Assembly: GCA_016191995.1 (NCBI GenBank)
Contig: JACPVA010000132.1
Location: 1 to 64,000 of the forward strand
Reading direction: 5' to 3'
DNA length: 64,000 nt
From: Burkholderiales bacterium
GTDB lineage: Bacteria; Pseudomonadota; Gammaproteobacteria; Burkholderiales; Burkholderiaceae_C
The position numbers and the translations under genes were made by a program. Of this stretch, positions 18,427 through 27,681 are shown in pieces. Below the pieces are notes generated by a model, which made no database searches, was not told where the DNA came from, and saw only the letters and a list, made by a program, of their open reading frames with translations. Positions within the stretch are counted from its first letter, which is position 1; each line of letters begins with the position of its first letter.

Positions 18427-18999
18427 TCAGAAGAGACTGCCGACGTCGAGCAGCGTCAGCAGCCCCAGGATGGCGAAGATGGCGGCGGCCAAACCGTGCA
18501 CCCTCCGCATCGAGACCTTCTGCGCGATCGTCTCGCCGAGGAAGACCGCAGGGACGTTGGCCAGCATCATGCCGAGCGTCGTTCCGAGCACGACCTGGAC
18601 CACGTCGGCATAGCGCGCCGCGAGCGCGACGGTCGCGATCTGCGTCTTGTCGCCCATCTCGGCGAGGAAGAACGCGACCACCGTCGTGCCGAATACACCG
18701 ATGCGCTGCGCGCGGCCGGCGCCTGCGTCGGCGACCTCGTCGGGCACCAGCATCCACAGCGCCATCGCGAGGAAGGACAGGCCGATGATCCAGCGCAGCA
18801 TGTCCGCGCCGAGCGCATGCGCGACCCAGGCCCCGACCGCGCCGGCCGCGGCATGGTTGGCCAGCGTGGCGACCAAGATGCCGGCGACGATCGGCCAGGG
18901 CCTTCGCAGCGTGGCTGCCAGCACGATCGCGAGCAGCTGGGTCTTGTCGCCCATCTCGCCGAGCGCGACGACGCCGGTGGACACGAAAAACGCTTCCAA
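18427..18999 (-). CDS. GDT1/TMEM165-family divalent cation transporter
   Basis: A 190-residue inner-membrane protein with six hydrophobic helices arranged as two repeats, each carrying the family signature: ALGEMGDKTQLLAIVLAA in the first and FLAEMGDKTQIATVALAA in the second. The family moves Mn2+ and Ca2+ in exchange for protons; bacterial members mainly export manganese. The start is taken at TTG, giving MEAFFVSTGVVALGE, which matches the family N-terminus; the frame remains open upstream but reads a composition-driven leader. No manganese riboswitch could be recognised in the upstream 200 bp. It sits between the MFS relic and a GNAT relic. Confidence 0.88.
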   Translation of the reverse strand: MEAFFVSTGVVALGEMGDKTQLLAIVLAATLRRPWPIVAGILVATLANHAAAGAVGAWVAHALGADMLRWIIGLSFLAMALWMLVPDEVADAGAGRAQRIGVFGTTVVAFFLAEMGDKTQIATVALAARYADVVQVVLGTTLGMMLANVPAVFLGETIAQKVSMRRVHGLAAAIFAILGLLTLLDVGSLF

Positions 19000-19081
19000 G
19001 GGGTTCTCGGGCTGGCGGCCCGGGTTCGGCCGCAGCGCATCGCCGGCAGGCCGAGCGGGGCGGCGGGGCGAGACCCGCGCG

Positions 19082-19291
19082 TTGGCCGGTTTGCCATCGT
19101 TCCAAGGCCGCAGGCTCGGCAGCGCCTTGCTGGCGGACGCAGCGCTTCGCTCGGCACGTTCAGAGGCCGCCATCTTAGCCCGGATCGTCGACGCCAAGGA
19201 CGACGATGCCGCCGCGTTCTGCCGGCACCACGGCTTCGAACCGTTCGGCGGCCACGTTGCGGCTTCGGCGCCTCGAGGGCGGAGCACCTGA
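19082..19291 (+). pseudogene. C-terminal fragment of a GNAT acetyltransferase
   Basis: The open frame reads SFQGRRLGSALLADAALR then RIVDAKDDDAAAFCRHHGFE, which is motif A (QGxxLGxALL) and the AAAFYxxxGF end of a GNAT domain, of the style seen in TacT-like toxin acetyltransferases. The N-terminal half is missing and no start or ribosome binding site is present. It overlaps the upstream region of the opposite-strand GDT1 gene. With the neighbouring remnants it suggests a lost DUF1778-GNAT toxin-antitoxin pair, which is inference. Confidence 0.6.
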
Positions 19292-19300
19292 CGGCTGCCA

Positions 19301-19597
19301 TTGTTCGAGCTGACTGCATGTGACCCGCACGAACACTTGCCGATCTACAACCCGGCGCTGGGCCTGATGATGCAGTTCGAGAGGCTGGTGGCGAGCTTCT
19401 CGCGTCAGCACATGGGCACGCTTGGCACCGGGTTGCGCGAAGGAAGCCGGGCGGTGCTGGTGCAGGAGGAGCGCGCCAACAACACAAGCCCCCGCGGCAG
19501 GCGAGCCGGCGGACTGGTGGTGCTGCGAGACCGCATCGAGCCCGGCTGCTGGCAGGTCTTGCCCGGCCCTCGTGCGGATCCGGGCCCCGCTCGATGA
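19301..19597 (+). pseudogene. Avd-like four-helix-bundle protein, decayed
   Basis: The translation contains EHLPIYNPALGLMMQFERLV then FSRQHMGTLGTGLREGSRAV and ERANN. This spacing (LPIY, F..., TLG, LRE, RANN) fits the first two helices of the Avd-like four-helix-bundle family, whose members accompany the reverse transcriptase of diversity-generating retroelements or related RT systems. After RANN the homology stops and the rest is low-complexity until a TGA, so about half the protein is missing. No reverse transcriptase or template repeat was seen near it. The assignment is by recalled pattern only. Confidence 0.45.
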
Positions 19598-19621
19598 TCC
19601 CGCGGGGCCTGGGCCTCTGGA

Positions 19622-19821
19622 CTAGAACTGCTTGGGCAGTCCCGCTTGCTTCAACACGCCGTTGGCGGTGTGTCGAGACAAGATCTTGTGGTCGACCGGG
19701 AAGCTCTCATCCCGCTGCGCGGGGAGTGCCAGATGTCGTGATCGCCCTTGCCGTGGCGGACGAACTCGCATCCAGCCAGCTTCAACAGCCGGACCGACTC
19801 CGGCGTGAAGCTCTGGCCCAT
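19622..19821 (-). pseudogene. HicA-like toxin with frameshift
   Basis: From the ATG, the frame reads MGQSFTPESVRLLKLAGCE and RHGKGDHDIWHSP, the start of a HicA-type double-stranded-RNA-binding toxin including the GKGDHxIW motif with its histidine. After WHSP the frame must shift to read FPVDHKILSRHTANGVLKQ and AGLPKQF before a TAG. The total length of 200 bp is not a multiple of three, so one indel is present (near 19715). Read as sequenced, the product would be about 55 residues with a wrong C-terminus. It begins 5 bp after the DUF1902 antitoxin stop. Confidence 0.75.
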
Positions 19822-19826
19822 CACGG

Positions 19827-20066
19827 TCAGGCGGCAGCGGGAAGCGCGACGCTGAACCGGCGCGCAAGCAACTCGACGACCACCTGGCCATCGGCCGGCA
19901 TGCAGCCGTTGGCCTCCAGCAACTCCGGCACCATGCTCCTGAGCTTGGCGTCCAGGGCTTCGATGGTTTGCGCTTCAGTGACCAGACCCGGTACCTCATC
20001 CGAGGTGGCGACCCAGACCGCGGCTTCGTCGTCCCATTCGGCGCGCACGAAGTAGGGCTTGTTCAT
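19827..20066 (-). CDS. DUF1902 (HicB-like) antitoxin
   Basis: A 79-residue protein starting MNKPYFVRAEWDDEAAVWVA and continuing TSDEVPGLVTEAQTIEAL, the standard DUF1902 signature. This fold is the partial RNase-H-like domain of HicB antitoxins, which bind and block HicA-type mRNA interferases. The frame is intact with a normal start. Its partner toxin immediately downstream carries a frameshift, so this looks like an orphan antitoxin kept, or not yet lost, after toxin inactivation. There is no DNA-binding domain after the DUF1902 domain. Confidence 0.85.
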   Translation of the reverse strand: MNKPYFVRAEWDDEAAVWVATSDEVPGLVTEAQTIEALDAKLRSMVPELLEANGCMPADGQVVVELLARRFSVALPAAA

Positions 20067-20665
20067 GGACCCATGATACGCCGCGCACCAGGCGCGGTGG
20101 CTCGCGGTGATGCGCGCCGAAGGGCCAGAGCACGCCATCGGCAGCGCCGCGCGCCGGTGCAACGGTGGGTGGCGGTCGAGGGGAAAGCGGCGGTGCGCGA
20201 CCGACCGGTGTGAGCGACGGCGGGTGTCTCCTCGTGGCTGACAAGGTGAACTGGGGTCGGGTCCAAGCCGACGCAGCTCGCGCGTTTCCGGATTCGCGAC
20301 ATTCGATCGACGACTCGCGAAACGGGCAAAGGATGTCGCGCTGACGCCGCCGGTGGCGTTGCCTGCCTGAACCGAAATCCGGCAGTTATCCCGTCGCTGG
20401 GACCCCGGTTGAGCAGACCAGGGTCAGTTCCCGCATTCCTGTGCGCCGGGCGGGTGCACGAGAATACGCTCGACGCGATCGGGCCGGCCTGGCCGCTGGG
20501 GCGCTGAGCGGCGTCGCGCCGAAGCGCGAAATTCTTCAACTGGGGCAAGGATGTGACCGCGTTAGTGCGCCAAGAACCGCGCTCGCGCAGTCTCTTCCCG
20601 GGTGTCCGAACGGGCACTGCCATGCCGACCATCGGGCCCCGGTCCTTCATGAAAGGAGCCGCATC
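20067..20665. other. Long intergenic region with short repeats, no gene
   Basis: About 600 bp between the DUF1902 gene and the cupin gene. Base composition is slightly less GC-rich than neighbouring genes, and no frame has a family pattern. It holds the inverted-repeat-bounded segment described separately and, just beyond it (20421-20432), the sequence GGGTCAGTTCCC that resembles the left repeat GGGTCGGGTCC in direct orientation. The cupin promoter and a good AAGGAG ribosome binding site are at the right end. Confidence 0.5.
20249..20410. repeat. 162-bp segment bounded by imperfect 10-bp inverted repeats
   Basis: The left end AACTGGGGTC and the right end GACCCCGGTT are inverted copies matching at 9 of 10 positions. 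The enclosed 142 bp has no coding frame and contains a second, weaker dyad (around GCGTTTCCGG and GCGAAACGGG). The size and layout suit a miniature inverted-repeat element or a transposon remnant. No target-site duplication is evident, and a chance match in GC-rich DNA is possible. Confidence 0.35.
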
Positions 20666-21127
20666 GTGAAAAGCCTGATCGGAGTCGAGTCTCTCGTTGC
20701 CCTTGCCGTCGCCTGCGGCTGCCCGGCCGTCGGCGCGCAGGATGCCGGCCGAACGCTGACGCCCGGCGATCTGCAGTGGAAACCGTCGACGCGCGTCAAG
20801 GGCCTGGAGCAGGCCGACCTGATCGGCAGCTCGACCCAGTCCGGCCCCTACGTTCAGCGCGTGCGCTTTCCGGCGAACTTCGTCAACCCGCCGCACAGCC
20901 ATCCCGAGGAACGCACCTACACGATCATCTCGGGCACCTGGTACGTCGGATGGGGCACCAAGCTCGACGAAAGCAAGCTCGTGGCGCTGCCGCCCGGCAG
21001 CTTCTACACCGAGCCTGCCAACGTGCCGCACTTCGTGCTCAGCAAGGACGAGCCGGTCGTCGTGCAGATCAGCGGCACGGGGCCGACGTTGACCCGCTTC
21101 GTCGATCCGTCGCAGGCGCCGAAGTAG
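20666..21127 (+). CDS. Exported cupin-domain protein
   Basis: A 153-residue protein with a signal peptide (MKSLIGVESLVALAVACG, GAQD cleavage context) and a single cupin barrel. The metal-binding motif is present as PPHSHPEERTYTII with two histidines and a glutamate, and the second motif as NVPHFVLSKDE with a histidine. This family of small periplasmic cupins is found in many proteobacteria without a defined substrate. The GTG start has AAGGAG seven bases upstream; the preceding open frame lacks a ribosome binding site. It appears monocistronic. Confidence 0.85.
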   Translation: MKSLIGVESLVALAVACGCPAVGAQDAGRTLTPGDLQWKPSTRVKGLEQADLIGSSTQSGPYVQRVRFPANFVNPPHSHPEERTYTIISGTWYVGWGTKLDESKLVALPPGSFYTEPANVPHFVLSKDEPVVVQISGTGPTLTRFVDPSQAPK

Positions 21128-21288
21128 CGAATCGCTGGCGCCGGCGTGGCGGCGCCGCGTTTCCTGTCGCCCGCCCCTATGTCCCTTTCCGAGGAAGCGC
21201 ATCGGTCGCGGAAGGGACCCCGTCATTCGAAGACTCATCGCGGTGGTGCGGTGTCTGTCGTTCGCGCCCCCCAGACGCAGAGGGTCGG

Positions 21289-21537
21289 CTACACGGTCTC
21301 CCGCAGATCGAGCCGACGCTCGATCTTCTCCACACGATCGCTCAGACCGTCGATCCGCACGTTCAGGCCAGCGAGGTCTTCGTGGATGAAGGCGACGCTC
21401 TCGTGCATCTGGACCACCTGCCCCTCCAGGGAGGCAAGGCGCGACTTGACCTCGCGAACTTCACCGCGCAGATCGCCCAGGTCAGCCCGGATGGCCTTCG
21501 AGTGCCCGGGGAACAGGTTCTCGACGTTGCCGTTCAT
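21289..21537 (-). CDS. Small coiled-coil protein, unknown
   Basis: An 82-residue protein almost wholly predicted as coiled coil: heptad-like runs LGDLRGEVREVKSRLASLEG, QVVQMHESVAFIHEDLAGLN and RIDGLSDRVEKIERRLDLRE. The conserved start (NLFPGHSKAIRADLGDLR) resembles a widespread family of tiny coiled-coil proteins often found near toxin genes or integrases, for which no function is established. A GGAGCGGAGG precedes the ATG. It lies directly downstream of the decayed antitoxin copy C and may have been its neighbour in the original mobile module. Confidence 0.7.
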   Translation of the reverse strand: MNGNVENLFPGHSKAIRADLGDLRGEVREVKSRLASLEGQVVQMHESVAFIHEDLAGLNVRIDGLSDRVEKIERRLDLRETV

Positions 21538-21710
21538 GCCTCCGCTCCAGGGGGAAGGGGCCTCGTCGGACGCCGTCATGATATTTGTCGACGAGAGCCA
21601 AGGACCTCGCGCCGGGACCGGTGAGATCCCACTCCAACAGAGCCGTCGTCCATGTGGCGGCCGGGCACGGCGCACATCGGCACGTTCGCGTCGAGGGCGA
21701 CGGCGCGTGG

Positions 21711-21947
21711 TCATGATCGTGCGCGCCGGATCGTCGACGCAGCTTTGCGCAGGGTGTCGAAGCCCCGGGCAGCCGCCTCGATTACGCCCTCCGGGAACGC
21801 CATCACGGCTTGGAGTCTGTCCGCCGCGTCGCGAAGCGCCTGCGATTCGGCCCGGCCGGGGCGGGCCGTCGGGATGAAGTAGCCCGCGCTCTGCCCGTGC
21901 CGGGTCACTGCAAGGGGTCGCTTGTCTTCGATGAACCCGGACAGGCC
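21711..21947 (-). pseudogene. Phd-like antitoxin remnant (copy C) with trace of a PIN toxin behind it
   Basis: The minus strand reads GFIEDKRPLAVTRHGQSAGY, FIPTARPGRAESQALRDAAD and RLQAVMAFPEGVIEAAARGF before a TGA, a better preserved version of copy B. As in copy B it has no own start and follows in frame from an MFS fragment. In another frame just downstream (21654-21695) the sequence reads LDANVPMCAVPGRH, similar to the first strand of PIN-domain toxins (LDANVPxY), suggesting that the original toxin was a VapC-like nuclease now lost. Confidence 0.6.
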
Positions 21948-22180
21948 GAGCCGCCGCAGGGCCTCGCGCCGGATCGGGCTCGTCGCGGCCTTGCCCGCGG
22001 CGGCCTCGTGCTACCGGACGCCGGCAACCAGCGGCAGCGCAGCCAGCGCCGCCGGCAGCGCGGCAATCCGGAAGCCGGCGCGGAAGTCGGCCGCCAGCAG
22101 CAGCATCAGCGCAGTGACGAGCAAGGGGCCGACGAAGGCTCCGACGGTGCCGAGCGACTGTCGCAGGCCGTAGGCGACAG
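21948..22180 (-). pseudogene. MFS transporter fragment (copy C)
   Basis: A short piece homologous to the middle of the intact MFS gene at 11.9-12.1 kb: LRQSLGTVGAFVGPLLVTAL, MLLLAADFRAGFRIAALPAA, and SPIRREALRRL. An in-frame TAG replaces a codon after GVR, inside the segment that reads GVREPE in the intact gene. It ends at the same position as the middle piece of copy B (after the ...CGCAGGCCGTA sequence) and joins the antitoxin at exactly the same codon as copy B, so B and C descend from one chimeric ancestor. Confidence 0.78.
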
Positions 22181-22203
22181 AGCCGGGGCGCCTCCGTCGG
22201 TTG

Positions 22204-22518
22204 CTAGACACCCGACCGCGCCGCGTCCAGGGCCGACACCAGCGCGCTGGCTTGCGAAGCCACGTTGTCCACCGGTCGATTCAACACCTTTGCGGGCAAG
22301 GGTGCGGCGTAATGCGCCAGCGCATGCAGGCGCTGGCCCTTGACCACGATGGCCGGACACAGCGCAGTCGGCACCTTGGTCGCGGCATCGACGACAGCCA
22401 GCGGCATGGTCAGCCGCGTCGCCAGGGCATCCAGCAGGTCGCTCTGGACCACGACCACGTAGGGGATCCCGCCGGCCGCGCTGCCGCTCGGGTTGGCGAA
22501 GACGTCGTACTGGGCCAC
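22204..22518 (-). CDS. ccdB: CcdB-family toxin
   Basis: A 104-residue protein beginning (GTG) MAQYDVFANPSGSAAGGIPY and containing VVVQSDLLDALATRLTMPL, the typical CcdB core, with the C-terminal segment NRPVDNVASQASALVSALDA that in characterised CcdB contacts GyrA. The toxin poisons DNA gyrase as a gyrase-DNA complex. The gene starts 7 bp after the antitoxin stop, so translation is probably coupled. All expected regions are present and the frame is clean, so it may be functional. The catalytically important C-terminal residues differ in detail from the F-plasmid protein (ends SGV rather than WGI), which may weaken gyrase poisoning. Confidence 0.87.
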   Translation of the reverse strand: MAQYDVFANPSGSAAGGIPYVVVVQSDLLDALATRLTMPLAVVDAATKVPTALCPAIVVKGQRLHALAHYAAPLPAKVLNRPVDNVASQASALVSALDAARSGV

Positions 22519-22525
22519 CGGCCGC

Positions 22526-22795
22526 TCACCACGGGCGCAGGTCGGCGCCAGGAATGCCGTGCGTCTCGAAGCGAGCGTTCTGGGCGGCGATCCAGTCACC
22601 ATATTCGGCTTCGAACGCCTTCTTGCGCGCGGCACGGCTGGCCTTGTCGTGGCTGGCCAGCAGCGCCTGGTAGCTCTCGGCCGAGAGGATCACCGTGTCG
22701 AGTCGACCGGCCTTTTCCACGAACACGGGTTCGCGCTTGGCCTGGGCACAGAGGCTGCCAAAACGGTTCTTGGCTTCGGTGGCAGTGACGCGCAT
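22526..22795 (-). CDS. Phd/YefM-type antitoxin of the CcdB pair
   Basis: An 89-residue protein starting MRVTATEAKNRFGSLCAQAK and continuing REPVFVEKAGRLDTVILSAE, the prevent-host-death fold (EAKxxF...PVxxxKxGR...VILS) rather than the ribbon-helix-helix of classical CcdA. The C-terminal 35 residues, charged and helical, are the likely toxin-neutralising tail. A GAGGAGA ribosome binding site precedes the ATG. The pairing of a Phd-type antitoxin with a CcdB toxin is a chromosomal hybrid arrangement; autoregulation of the pair by the antitoxin is expected from the family, but no clear operator was found. Confidence 0.85.
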   Translation of the reverse strand: MRVTATEAKNRFGSLCAQAKREPVFVEKAGRLDTVILSAESYQALLASHDKASRAARKKAFEAEYGDWIAAQNARFETHGIPGADLRPW

Positions 22796-22990
22796 GGTGG
22801 TCTCCTCGGGGGCATGGCCATTTTGCTGTTCAGGGCCGCGACGGCCGAGCGGCGCCACCTGCAATGCAGCCTGCACTGGAGCAGCCATTCATCGAGGACC
22901 GCTCCTGGCCGTCAGCGAAGGCCGCCACCCCTTCAAGACGCGATGATCGCCTGCGATTCGAAACGGATCGACATCGCGCGTGGCCGCCCG

Positions 22991-23812
22991 TCAGCCCTTC
23001 GTGCCGCCTCGGCCCGCACCCGCCGCGAACCGCGCCGCGCCCGCCAGACCCTCCTCGAACACGATCGCGTAGCCGCCTTCACCCTCGCGCCGCAGCGCCT
23101 CGGCCAGCGGCCAGTCCCACTGCGCGATCGCCGACGCGCGGTCGGCCCTCATGCAGCGCTGGGGCAGCGCCGCCAGCTCGCGCGCCAGCGCCTGCGCCGC
23201 GGCCAGCGCCTGGCCGTCGTCGACGACGCGGTTCGCAAGACCCATCGCCAGCGCCTCGTCGGCGCCGACCGGCCTGCCGGTCAGGATCATGTCCAGCGCG
23301 CGGCCCTGGCCGACCACGCGCGGCAGCCGCACCGTGCCGCCGTCGATCAGCGGCACGCCCCAGCGGCGGCAGAAGATGCCGAAGACGGCGCTCCTCGCGG
23401 CCACGCGCAGGTCGCACATCAGCGCCAGCTCCAGCCCGCCGGCGACCGCGTAGCCCTCGATCGCGGCGACGACCGGCTTGGCGAAGTCGATCCGGGTCGG
23501 CCCCATCGGCCCGGGGCCGCGGCCGTCGGGGGCGATGGTGTTGCGCGCCGCCGGGTCCGTCATCGCCTGCAGGTCGGCGCCGGCACAGAACTGGCCGCCG
23601 CCGCCGGTCAGCACCGCGACGTGCAGCGCAGGGTCGGCCTCGAAGCGCTCGAAGGCCTCGCGCAGCGCGGCGGCGGTCGGCCCGTCGACCGCGTTGCGGC
23701 GCGCCGGGCGGTCGATCGTGACCGTGCAGACCGCGCCGTCGATCGCCACGCGCACCGCGTCCGCACCGGTGGGGCCCGCCGGTGGCGCCGCCGCGCCCGG
23801 TTGCGCGGCCAT
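22991..23812 (-). CDS. Crotonase-fold (enoyl-CoA hydratase/isomerase-like) protein
   Basis: A 273-residue crotonase. The oxyanion-hole segment GGGQFCAGADLQAM and the helix AVAGGLELALMCDLRVA with the first catalytic glutamate are present. The second glutamate of true enoyl-CoA hydratases, in the position usually reading PEVxLG, is not seen; here the sequence is FCRRWGVPLIDGG. The reaction is therefore uncertain and could be isomerase, hydrolase or dehalogenase-like. It starts 2 bp after the acnA stop, so it is coupled to aconitase A, an unusual partner. The C-terminus ends in GAGRGGTKG, probably disordered. Confidence 0.85.
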   Translation of the reverse strand: MAAQPGAAAPPAGPTGADAVRVAIDGAVCTVTIDRPARRNAVDGPTAAALREAFERFEADPALHVAVLTGGGGQFCAGADLQAMTDPAARNTIAPDGRGPGPMGPTRIDFAKPVVAAIEGYAVAGGLELALMCDLRVAARSAVFGIFCRRWGVPLIDGGTVRLPRVVGQGRALDMILTGRPVGADEALAMGLANRVVDDGQALAAAQALARELAALPQRCMRADRASAIAQWDWPLAEALRREGEGGYAIVFEEGLAGAARFAAGAGRGGTKG

Positions 23813-23814
23813 GC

Positions 23815-26682
<2,868 letters not shown>

Positions 26683-26883
26683 GGCGGGGCTCCGCGGCGG
26701 GTTGGGGTTGTGTCGGCGGTCGGCGCGCGGGGGCCGGGGCGGGCGAGCGCGGCCGATCACCGCCTATCGTAGCGAGCGCGCGTGACGCCGCCGCAGCGAC
26801 GCGCCGGCGCCCTGCGCGGGTCAGGGGCGACGCAGCCGCGGCCGTCGCCGGGCGGCCGGCCGATGGCCGCAGTCGAAAGTGGT

Positions 26884-27558
26884 CTACACGCTGCGCAGCA
26901 GCTCGCGCACCCCGTCCCAGACGATCTGCACCCCCAGGCACAGCAGGATGAAGGCCGACAGGCGCAGGAAGACGATGGTGCCGGTCTCGCCGAGAAACCG
27001 CAGCAGCCGCTGCGCGTAGCGATGCGCGAGGTAGACCATGCCGCCCAGCAGCACCAGCGCCAGCACGCCACCGGCCACACGCGACAGCGTCAGCGCCCAG
27101 CCGCCCTCGGGCAGCGTGACGCCGACCGTGATCGCGGCCGTGATCGACCCCGGACCGCAGGTCATCGGGAAGGTCAGCGGGTAGAAGGCCTGGCGCTGCA
27201 CGTGGTCGAGCGTGAAGCCCTCGGCCAGCGCCTGGCGGCTGTCGCGCGTCGCATGGTCGACGTTGAGCAGCCGCCACGCGGTCGAGGCGACGATCAGCCC
27301 GCCCCCGACACGGACGATCGGCAGCGAGATGCCGAACAGGTCGAGCACGTAGGAGCCCACCAGCATCGCCCCCAGCAGCAGCAGGAAGACGTTGCGCGCC
27401 ACCTTGCGCGCGAGCACGCGGCGCGTCTCGGCGCTGGCGCCCTCGGTCAGCCCGAGGACCATGGTCGAGCTGGTCGGCGGGTTGAGGATCGGCAGGATCG
27501 TGGCCAGCACGAACAGGAAGCTCTTGCCGAAGCCGAGCGCGAGCGAGGTGGGGTCCAT
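26884..27558 (-). CDS. MarC-family inner-membrane protein
   Basis: A 224-residue membrane protein with six hydrophobic segments. Family landmarks are FLFVLATILPILNPPTSSTM near the N-terminus, KVARNVFLLLLGAMLVGSYV, the FPMTCGPGSITAAI segment and the LRLSAFILLCLGVQIVWDGV end. MarC/UPF0056 proteins are multipass membrane proteins once thought to affect antibiotic resistance, but no transport activity is settled. The gene stands between acnA and the QseC-like kinase gene on the same strand, 123 bp after the latter, and is probably independent. Confidence 0.9.
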   Translation of the reverse strand: MDPTSLALGFGKSFLFVLATILPILNPPTSSTMVLGLTEGASAETRRVLARKVARNVFLLLLGAMLVGSYVLDLFGISLPIVRVGGGLIVASTAWRLLNVDHATRDSRQALAEGFTLDHVQRQAFYPLTFPMTCGPGSITAAITVGVTLPEGGWALTLSRVAGGVLALVLLGGMVYLAHRYAQRLLRFLGETGTIVFLRLSAFILLCLGVQIVWDGVRELLRSV

Positions 27559-27681
27559 GCAAAGGTGATTGTCGGCGCATGGCGGCGATCGCGCGGCGGC
27601 CGGCCCCGGGGCGGCGCCACCCTGCGGCCGGATCCTATGCCAGTCCGGGTGTGCCCGCGGCGGCGCCCGCGTCGGCCGCCC

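Noticed and set aside
19000-19250. Possible yybP-ykoY manganese riboswitch before the GDT1 gene
   Set aside because: A GGGGCGAGACC-like string occurs, but on the opposite strand to the gene, and no paired conserved loops could be assembled on the correct strand.
17785-22800. A complete diversity-generating retroelement
   Set aside because: Only an Avd-like fragment was seen. I found no reverse transcriptase frame or template/variable repeat in the window.
26757-27580. A 1529-codon minus-strand frame running from marC through acnA in another frame
   Set aside because: It only shares its end with the crotonase frame. The rest is the shadow of acnA and marC, which are read in their own frames.
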